From NCBI GenBank assembly GCA_049324235.1, contig JBMOLJ010000105.1, positions 1 through 33,559 of the forward strand: 33,559 nt of DNA. The letters are read 5' to 3'. Under the pieces are notes generated by a model, which searched no databases, was not told the DNA's origin, and worked only from the letters and a program-made list of their open reading frames with translations. The number at the start of each line of letters is the position of its first letter. Position 1 is the stretch's first letter. Source of the stretch: UBA1431 sp049324235 (GTDB lineage: Bacteria; Bacillota; Clostridia; Christensenellales; UBA1431). Of this stretch, positions 30,000-33,559 are shown one piece after another. The position numbers and the translations under genes were made by a program.

Positions 30000-32411
30000 T
30001 TATCGTTCCACTTCTTCTTCAACGAATATCTCGAACACGTCGCCTTCTTTAATATCGTTGAAGTTCACCAGGCCGACGCCGCATTCATACCCTTCGGCGA
30101 CCTCCCTGACATCGTCCTTGAACCGCCTGAGCGAATCTATCTTCCCCTCGTGGATTACGACGTCGTCGCGCAGGACACGGACCTGCGCGTTGCGCATGAT
30201 CTTTCCGTCTGTGACATAACAGCCTGCAATCGTCCCGACGCCTGAAATGCGGAATATATCGCGCACCTGTACGTGGCCGAGCATCACTTCGCGGAACGTG
30301 GGCTCAAGCATGCCTTTCATTGCCTTTTCGATGTCTTCAATGGCGTTATAGATGACGCGGTATGTGCGCACATCCACCTTTTCCATTTCCGCCGCCTGCC
30401 TGGCCATAACGTTCGGACGCACATTGAAACCGATAATAATGGCATTAGATGCGGAAGCCAGCATGATATCCGCCTCGTTGATGGCCCCGACACCGCCGTG
30501 AATCGTTTTGATGCGGACCTCGGGATTGCTGAGCTTCTCAAGCGCCTGCCTGACCGCCTCGACCGAACCCTGCACGTCCGCCTTAATGATGATCCTGAGT
30601 TCCTTTACCTGGCCTTCTGCAATCTGGGCAAAAAGATCATCCAGCGACACTTTGGACATGGCCTTGAGCTGTTCGACTTTCATTTTATCCCGCCGTTCCT
30701 GTGCAACCTGGCGCGAGAGCTTGTCGACCTCGACCGCATACAGGATGTCTCCGGCCTCGGGCACTTCCGAGAACCCAAGCACTTCCACAGGCTGCGAGGG
30801 GCCAGCCGCCTCGCATTTGGCGCCTTTGTCGTCGTTCATGGCGCGCACGCGGCCGTAGGCGGTGCCCGCAACGATGGTATCCCCGACTTTGAGCGTGCCC
30901 GTTTGTACCAGCACGGTTGCGACAGGCCCACGGCCTTTATCGAGTTTTGCTTCGATAATCGTGCCCTTAGCGAGACGATTGGGATTCGCCTTTAGCTCCT
31001 GCATGTCCGCAACGAGCAGGATCATTTCGAGCAGATGGTCCAGGCCTTCCTTCGTTACGGCAGAGACCGGAACGATAACGGCATCGCCGCCCCATTCCTC
31101 TGCAACGATCCCGTACTCAGTAAGCTCCTGTTTTATCCTGTCCGGATTGGCGGAGGGTCTATCCATCTTGTTGATCGCTATGATGATGGGCACGCCGGCC
31201 GCCTGCGCATGGTTTATGGCTTCTACGGTCTGCGGCATAATGCCGTCATCGGCAGCCACAACAAGGATGGCGATGTCCGTCACCTGCGCGCCGCGGGCGC
31301 GCATCGCGGTAAACGCCTCGTGACCCGGCGTATCCAGGAACGTGATCGTTTTGCCGCTGACATCGACCGTGTAAGCGCCGATATGCTGCGTGATCCCCCC
31401 CGCTTCATGCTCGGCGACACGGGAATAACGTATCGCGTCCAAAAGCGTCGTTTTGCCGTGGTCGACATGCCCCATTATGGTCACGACAGGTGAACGGGGC
31501 ACAAGGTTCGACGCTTCTTCCTCTTCCGAGGCTTCATCGATGAGCACCTCTTCAAAGGTTTTTTCGAGTTTCTGCTCCAGCGTTATTCCGTACTCGGCTG
31601 CAATAAGATTCGCCGTATCAAAATCGATTTCCTGGTTGATTGTAGCGATAACATCGAGAAGAAAAAGCTTTTTGATGATATCCGCCGCCGGTTTTCCGAT
31701 TTTTTCGGCCAGGGTCTTTACCGTTACGCGTTCGGCGGTGATCACTGCCTTTTCGATATGGATAGGCTCAATATGGGTTTTCTCCGGGGCCTTCCGTTTT
31801 GGCCTCCTGGAACCGTATACCCTGTCTTCAAAACCGTTCGAATCGTTTATTTTCTTGAGCACCGCTTTTTTTGAGCGCGGTTTTTTTTCGCTCTGATTGT
31901 CTTTGGAATATGCGGAACGGTTCGGATCGTAATTGCTGACCTTTTCTTTTTCCTGCGCGGGCGGAAGCACTGCATTGATCGGCTTTGCCTTGCCGGGCTT
32001 CCGGGCTGCGGCGGCGCGTCCCGGAGAATCTTCAGCAGGCGGGCGCTGCGCAAAGCCGCGTCCCTGGCTAAACCCGCCGTTTGCGCGTGCCTGCTGCTGC
32101 CCTTGGGGCCGGGAGTATGTTTGCTGCCTGCTTTGCGGACGGTCTGCCGCGGCCACGTTCCGTACAGCGCTTTCATTCGGCGGGGGGGGATTGCTTTCGG
32201 CGTTTGCGGCTTCAGGCACGCTGTCCGATGGCTCGACCGCCTGCCTGCTTTTTTCCTGCTTCTCAATCGTTTGTTTCAATTGATCCTGCAGGTCTCTGAG
32301 CACATGCACGCGTTCGCCCAGTTGCAACTGCGTGGTTTTAATCTGCTCGAAAAACCTGGAAGCAAGTTTATCAAGCTCGCTGGTAAGTTCGTAGACTTTG
32401 ATTTTCGACAT
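30000..32411 (-). CDS. infB: Translation initiation factor IF-2
   Basis: IF-2 is the GTPase that brings initiator tRNA to the 30S subunit and promotes subunit joining. The 803-residue protein has a short N-terminal IF2-N motif (KVYELTSELDKL), a low-complexity Q/P/R-rich linker (about 50-190), a second IF2-N domain (about 220-280) and the GTPase domain (GHVDHGKTT near residue 311, DTPGHEAF, NKMD). EF-Tu-like, IF-2 and C-terminal tRNA-binding domains follow. It follows ylxQ by 6 nt in the nusA operon. Confidence 0.97.
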   Translation of the reverse strand: MSKIKVYELTSELDKLASRFFEQIKTTQLQLGERVHVLRDLQDQLKQTIEKQEKSRQAVEPSDSVPEAANAESNPPPPNESAVRNVAAADRPQSRQQTYSRPQGQQQARANGGFSQGRGFAQRPPAEDSPGRAAAARKPGKAKPINAVLPPAQEKEKVSNYDPNRSAYSKDNQSEKKPRSKKAVLKKINDSNGFEDRVYGSRRPKRKAPEKTHIEPIHIEKAVITAERVTVKTLAEKIGKPAADIIKKLFLLDVIATINQEIDFDTANLIAAEYGITLEQKLEKTFEEVLIDEASEEEEASNLVPRSPVVTIMGHVDHGKTTLLDAIRYSRVAEHEAGGITQHIGAYTVDVSGKTITFLDTPGHEAFTAMRARGAQVTDIAILVVAADDGIMPQTVEAINHAQAAGVPIIIAINKMDRPSANPDRIKQELTEYGIVAEEWGGDAVIVPVSAVTKEGLDHLLEMILLVADMQELKANPNRLAKGTIIEAKLDKGRGPVATVLVQTGTLKVGDTIVAGTAYGRVRAMNDDKGAKCEAAGPSQPVEVLGFSEVPEAGDILYAVEVDKLSRQVAQERRDKMKVEQLKAMSKVSLDDLFAQIAEGQVKELRIIIKADVQGSVEAVRQALEKLSNPEVRIKTIHGGVGAINEADIMLASASNAIIIGFNVRPNVMARQAAEMEKVDVRTYRVIYNAIEDIEKAMKGMLEPTFREVMLGHVQVRDIFRISGVGTIAGCYVTDGKIMRNAQVRVLRDDVVIHEGKIDSLRRFKDDVREVAEGYECGVGLVNFNDIKEGDVFEIFVEEEVER

Positions 32412-32417
32412 ATTTAT

Positions 32418-32756
32418 TTAAGCACCCCCGCCATTTCGGCTCTTCTGATCGTTTTGGATAGACTCTATAATTCTACAAGCAAAGGACCTGTCCTGTATAC
32501 TCAGCGTTTTTACTCCCGGCCGCCCGATGCTCTCACCCAATGCACCGCTTTCATCATCAATCTCCACAATCGTAACGTTTTTTGCCTTGCACAGCGCTTC
32601 AAGCTTCGACCGTGCATCCCTGGCAAGCGATGAACTCATAATAACCGCCTGCGACCGGTTGGACCTGATCTCCTCACGGCAGACTTCCGTGCCGCTGCGG
32701 CACAGCCCTGCGCGCATACAAAGCCCGATAAGATTATAGGTTTGCCTGGAGTTCAC
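32418..32756 (-). CDS. ylxQ: L7Ae-family RNA-binding protein YlxQ
   Basis: The 112-residue protein belongs to the L7Ae/L30e/Gadd45 fold, whose Bacillus members bind kink-turn RNA. The core pattern NLIGLCMRAGLCRSGTE followed by AVIMSSSLARDARSKLE is visible. The start codon is GTG at 32756, 10 nt after GGAG. This lies inside ylxR, so the genes overlap by 23 nt. Position between ylxR and infB is the conserved one. Its cellular role is not settled. Confidence 0.88.
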   Translation of the reverse strand: MNSRQTYNLIGLCMRAGLCRSGTEVCREEIRSNRSQAVIMSSSLARDARSKLEALCKAKNVTIVEIDDESGALGESIGRPGVKTLSIQDRSFACRIIESIQNDQKSRNGGGA

Positions 32757-33018
32757 GCCTTGCCAGCTCCCTTTTCAGCTGATGAACGAGCGATTCGTCC
32801 GTTTTTACCTGCAGGGCACGCTCCAGCGCCCGTGTTTTCAGTGCCTTCTGCAGGCATCCTTCATCGGGACAGATGTACGCGCCCCGTCCCGGCGCTTTGG
32901 ACGTTTTATCCAGCACCGCTGTGTTCTCGCCTGTGGCTACGATCCTGTAAAGCTCTTTTTTGGGCTTCATGGTCTTGCAGCCGACACACATGCGCATGGG
33001 GATTTTCCGCGGCTTCAT
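32734..33018 (-). CDS. ylxR: YlxR (RnpM) family RNA-binding protein
   Basis: The 94-residue protein has the YlxR signature: RMCVGCKTMKPKKEL near the N-terminus and APGRGAYICPDEGCL in the middle. The family is encoded between nusA and infB in Firmicutes; members have been reported to bind RNase P RNA. The four cysteines are conserved in the CxxC-type positions. It overlaps nusA by 4 nt at its start and ylxQ by 23 nt at its end. Confidence 0.93.
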   Translation of the reverse strand: MKPRKIPMRMCVGCKTMKPKKELYRIVATGENTAVLDKTSKAPGRGAYICPDEGCLQKALKTRALERALQVKTDESLVHQLKRELARRELQANL

Positions 33019-33434
33019 TCCATATCCTCCTGAGACGCTTCAAATTCATAATCCAATGCATCGTCTTCTTCCGGTTCATCGGAATCAAAGAGCGTTTCCT
33101 GCGATTGCGCCTGACTCTTGATATCTATCTTCCAGCCGGTCAGCTTAGCGGCAAGCCGGGCATTCTGCCCTTCCTTGCCGATCGCCAGCGAAAGCTGGTT
33201 GTCGGGCACGACGACTTTGGAGCTCTTTTCGGCGTCGTTTATCTGGACCATGATAACGCGCGCCGGACCCAGCGCGTTCGCAATATACTCGGCAGGATCC
33301 TGGCTCCATTTTATTATATCAATTTTTTCGCCGCTCAGTTCCTGCACGATGTTTTCAACGCGAATGCCGCGCTGCCCGACACAGGCGCCGACGGGGTCGA
33401 TTTGCTCGTCATTGGAAAAAACGGCTATCTTGGC
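33015..33434 (-). CDS. nusA: Transcription termination/antitermination factor NusA, C-terminal part (5' end missing)
   Basis: Only the KH region of NusA is present. Recognisable homology runs from KIAVFSNDEQIDPVGACVG (KH1, GxxG seen as GQRG) through KIDIIKWSQDP to KH2 (LAIGKEGQNARLAAKLTGW) and an acidic tail. NusA normally has about 200 further residues before this (N-terminal and S1 domains). They are absent: upstream of about 33431-33434 the DNA encodes the start of GlmU in another frame. The nusA frame stays open to 33509 but no longer matches NusA. The stop overlaps the ylxR start by 4 nt. This is either a contig chimera or a genuine truncation. Confidence 0.85.
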   Translation of the reverse strand, partial: AKIAVFSNDEQIDPVGACVGQRGIRVENIVQELSGEKIDIIKWSQDPAEYIANALGPARVIMVQINDAEKSSKVVVPDNQLSLAIGKEGQNARLAAKLTGWKIDIKSQAQSQETLFDSDEPEEDDALDYEFEASQEDME

Positions 33435-33505
33435 AACACTTTGGGCAAGCTTGATTTCATGCGCTTGCCCTCGCCTGCCGCCATTATAATTGCCATGGTA
33501 TCCAA
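33434..33505 (-). pseudogene. glmU: GlmU N-terminal fragment (UDP-GlcNAc pyrophosphorylase start) abutting nusA
   Basis: From TTG 33505 (or ATG 33496) the minus strand reads MDTMAIIMAAGEGKRMK followed by SSLPKVL. This is the start of the bifunctional GlmU, with its sugar-nucleotide binding loop AAGxGxRM. Homologues continue with HKV; here the frame runs into two unrelated codons and a TAG at 33425-33427. GGGAGGGAG (33516-33524) lies 10 nt before the TTG, as for a normal gene start. So a correct glmU beginning is joined to the middle of nusA. Confidence 0.65.
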
Positions 33506-33559
33506 CCCGTCACAACTCCCTCCCGGAAACGTTGTTTACACCGGAATACTCGCATAAAC

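Noticed and set aside
32742..33557. Open frame of 271 codons on the plus strand opposite ylxR and nusA
   Set aside because: It is a shadow of ylxR, nusA and the glmU fragment, which have clear homology on the other strand; the GC-rich composition keeps antisense frames open.

Overview
The window is a housekeeping chromosomal block from a low-to-moderate GC Firmicute. It is most likely a clostridial-class anaerobe, possibly near the Christensenellales, but that placement is inferred from gene order and protein style rather than from a marker. The gene order closely follows known Firmicute synteny: miaB-mutS-mutL-miaA-hfq-ynbB next to lexA, then ftsK-rimO-pgsA-cinA-recA-rny, and nusA-ylxR-ylxQ-infB-rbfA-nrnA-truB-ribF-rpsO-pnp-ylxY-mlpA. 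No phage, transposase, CRISPR array, toxin-antitoxin or defence locus is visible, and I do not see an undescribed multi-gene system.

Layout. 1-98: 3' end of a glutamate synthase small-subunit-type gene (+). 99-404: no gene, but a strong 12-bp hairpin at 235-261. 405-1093: eight tRNA genes on the minus strand (transcribed Pro, Glu, Met/Ile2, Asp, Phe, Thr, Tyr, Leu), with a consensus promoter at 1137-1165 and a terminator at 377-399. 1178-9824 (+): miaB, mutS, mutL, miaA, hfq and a PLP-dependent aluminium-resistance-family gene, i.e. mismatch repair together with tRNA A37 modification. 9826-12874 (-): proC, rnhA, a tyrosine recombinase and lexA as one operon, driven by a strong promoter at 12940-12968. 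That promoter faces away from a solitary tRNA-Trp gene (13060-13133, +).

13231-24081 (-): rny with its own promoter and a structured leader; recA with an extended -10 promoter; ftsK-rimO-pgsA-cinA; a dUTPase-like gene; an M16 peptidase (mlpA); and a degenerate polysaccharide deacetylase (ylxY). 24212-33434 (-): the translation and RNA-processing superoperon nusA, ylxR, ylxQ, infB, rbfA, nrnA, truB, ribF, rpsO, pnp. It is tightly packed, with 4-nt and 23-nt overlaps. rpsO has its own promoter, and hairpins sit after rpsO and after pnp.

The most unusual signal is at the right edge. Coming from the left, nusA loses its homology sharply at about 33431-33434, and the sequence becomes the start of glmU (33434-33505, same strand, different frame). 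This looks like a chimeric contig end or a real rearrangement breakpoint. Other points worth attention are lexA inside a proC/rnhA/recombinase operon with no recognisable SOS box at lexA or recA, a cre-like site over that operon's -35, structured leaders before rny and rpsO, a perfect inverted repeat at the ftsK start site, and loss of the catalytic residues in YlxY.
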